Program-made: the position numbers and the translations under genes
The notes under the pieces: model-generated
Databases searched by the model: none
What the model was told of the DNA's origin: nothing
The model's input: only the letters and a program-made list of their open reading frames with translations
Assembly (NCBI GenBank): GCA_900299045.1
Contig: OMIH01000125.1
Span: 1 to 44,960 of the forward strand
Direction: 5' to 3'
DNA: 44,960 nucleotides
Origin: Methylococcaceae bacterium
GTDB taxonomy: Bacteria; Pseudomonadota; Gammaproteobacteria; Methylococcales; Methylomonadaceae
Shown here: positions 43,476 to 44,960 of the stretch, in pieces
Position numbering within the stretch: position 1 is the stretch's first letter
Layout: each line of letters starts with the position of its first letter

Positions 43476-44960
43476 TTACGCAAATGGGTTTTCGTATTTT
43501 TGATTTAATGGCAGTTCTATCGTAAACGCAACACCGCCATTTAATTGATTTTCATAGTATAAAACACCGCCGTGACGTTTTATAATATGCCGTGATAACC
43601 AAAGACCAACGCCCATACCTTCCGGTTTAGAGGTTTTCATTAAATCAAAAATCGTGTTTCCCATCCCCTCAGGAACGCCTGTGCCATTATCCGTCACCGT
43701 CAAACGAACTGCATTGTCTATTTGTTCTGTTTGAATGCGAATTTCTTTATTTTGATGTTCAACGCTTTCGAGCGCTTGCATCGCATTATTGACCAAGTTA
43801 ATAATCACTTGCTGTAATTCCCCAACGCGCAAATGCAGTTCATTGGGTGCATTGAGAAAATAATGCAACGTGATGGCGTTAATTTTCGCGGAGGGCGACA
43901 TAATGACGCCAATTTTTTCAGCTAAGCGATCAAGAGAGATGCGTTGAACTTGATTTTCTGAATGCAGGAATAATTGCTTGAGCGAAATAATAATCTCTGA
44001 AGCACGCTGATTGTCGGCAATAATTCTATCTACTATCACCTGCGTCATAGCTTGACTTTTCTGCTCTTGAATCAAAAATTGCAGTGATTGCGCATTCATA
44101 CTAATAGCGCAGAGAGGCTGACTTAATTCGTGCGCAATGGAGGCAGATAACATACCTGTTTCCGCCATTTTTTCTGATTTCACCAGTGATGCAATAAGTA
44201 ATTCGCGCTCGGCTAAAAGTTGTTGAACCTCGTCTTTTTCATGCGTCAAGGTTTTTAAAGCCGCAATTTTCTCGTTGAGCTCATTCACTAAGTTTTTTTC
44301 GCTTAACAAAATCTTTTCCGAAATGTACCCACCAACTAATACAAAGGTGGCTAAATTTAACCCCGTCAACATCAATCGAGCAAATAAACCATTAGTGCTT
44401 TCTTGATAAACATATTGAACCGTGCCATCAAACACATCTTGCGCTGTGATGACACGTATAAAACAGAGGATCAGTATCGTGATCTTGATATATAAAATGA
44501 CGTTGAGATGAAATGTCATTTCTGTTTTTAAGGCATTAACGACTTCATCTAAATGCCAAAGTGTGAGTAAGATAATCACCGTGCTCACTAAATAAAATCG
44601 CCAAATATAGGCGGCTTTTTCATAAAATAAAACACCAAAAAAAACAGTGAATAGCAGCATGATTAACTGCAGGCGCTTTGTGAACCGCTTGGTAATGGGT
44701 CGATGAAGATGTCTAAAAAGGAGCCCCATTTTCAATAGTGCAATAACAAGAAATACATTTCCAACAAACAAGAAAGCATGAAATCCTGTCGAACCTAACA
44801 CGAGGCAAATATTAGATAACACCAGAAAAACAAGTGACAATGACCAATTTTTTTCAGGTCTTGATGAATGATTTGATTGCTAAACTCAAAAAAGGACTTA
44901 ATGGCGAGTCCCATTGTAAAGGCAGCAAACATCAAATAGGATAATTGATTAATATTGTCC
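43476..44960 (-). pseudogene. Membrane sensor histidine kinase, frameshifted in a homopolymer and cut by the window end
   Basis: Read on the minus strand, the gene enters from beyond 44960. An upstream frame gives a membrane helix (YLMFAAFTMGLAIKSFFEFS) up to QDLKK. At the run of seven T (44848-44854, seven A in the coding strand) the frame must shift for the protein to continue as NWSLSLVFLVLSNICLVLGS. After that come about seven helices, a coiled coil (about 185-225 of the downstream frame), HisKA with IAHELSQPLCAI, the N box NLVNNAMQAL, DNGTGVP and GMGVGLWLS. The kinase core is intact. One extra A would restore the frame. This is either a true indel, a slippage-prone phase-variable site or a base-calling error. 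Without the upstream part, only a TTG at 44840 could start it. Confidence 0.75.

Noticed and set aside
1-44960. CRISPR arrays, tRNA/rRNA genes, insertion sequences, phage genes
   Set aside because: Reading both strands showed no regularly spaced repeats, cloverleaf-like sequences, transposase motifs or phage structural genes.

Overview
The window is AT-rich (my estimate is about 40% GC), gene-dense bacterial DNA. Its gene content suggests a gammaproteobacterium. A low-confidence guess is a Thiotrichales/Beggiatoa-like or methylotroph-related lineage, because the amide cluster matches the fmd system of Methylophilus methylotrophus in content, and because of the YadGH exporter, the Anbu cluster and the c-heme membrane protein. 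I saw no tRNA, rRNA, CRISPR array, transposase or phage module.

Layout. 24-1714 (+): a YadGH-type ABC-2 exporter. 1790-3618 (mostly -): a decayed PepSY-TM gene, then three small genes, each followed by its own minus-strand terminator; one of them is a Com-like zinc finger with an in-frame TGA. 3911-10368 (+): a four-gene Anbu cluster (circularly permuted ATP-grasp, alpha-E protein, Anbu proteasome-like hydrolase, transglutaminase/DUF2126 protein). 14076-10594 (-): an HPPD-like VOC dioxygenase, citrate synthase and a c-heme membrane protein. 26350-14370 (-): a 13-gene urea operon running porin, urtABCDE, ureDABCEFG. 33332-26748 (-): a short-chain amide operon with formamidase fmdA, fmdB, an amide-binding protein, two permeases and two ATPases. 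33634-38698 (+, divergent): a secreted protein, a 1122-residue fusion of an NCS1 permease-like domain, a cysteine cluster, a histidine kinase and a receiver, and a LuxR-type response regulator. 38972-44960: an acid phosphatase/phospholipase C-like enzyme, alanine dehydrogenase, several truncated genes, a repeat patch, and a FixJ-like two-component pair whose kinase is frameshifted and runs off the window.

How it fits together. Formamidase releases ammonia from short amides, and urease releases it from urea. Each substrate has its own five-component branched-chain-type ABC transporter, and the porin probably serves the outer membrane. The promoter regions of the two operons share a 6-nt-spaced inverted repeat (half-site about CAATACGTCAAATAAC) plus an 18-bp box, although the DNA between them is unrelated. 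The divergent transporter-like sensor and its response regulator are the obvious candidates to act there. This shared control region together with the permease-kinase sensor is the most interesting system in the window; that the regulator binds the repeat is inference.
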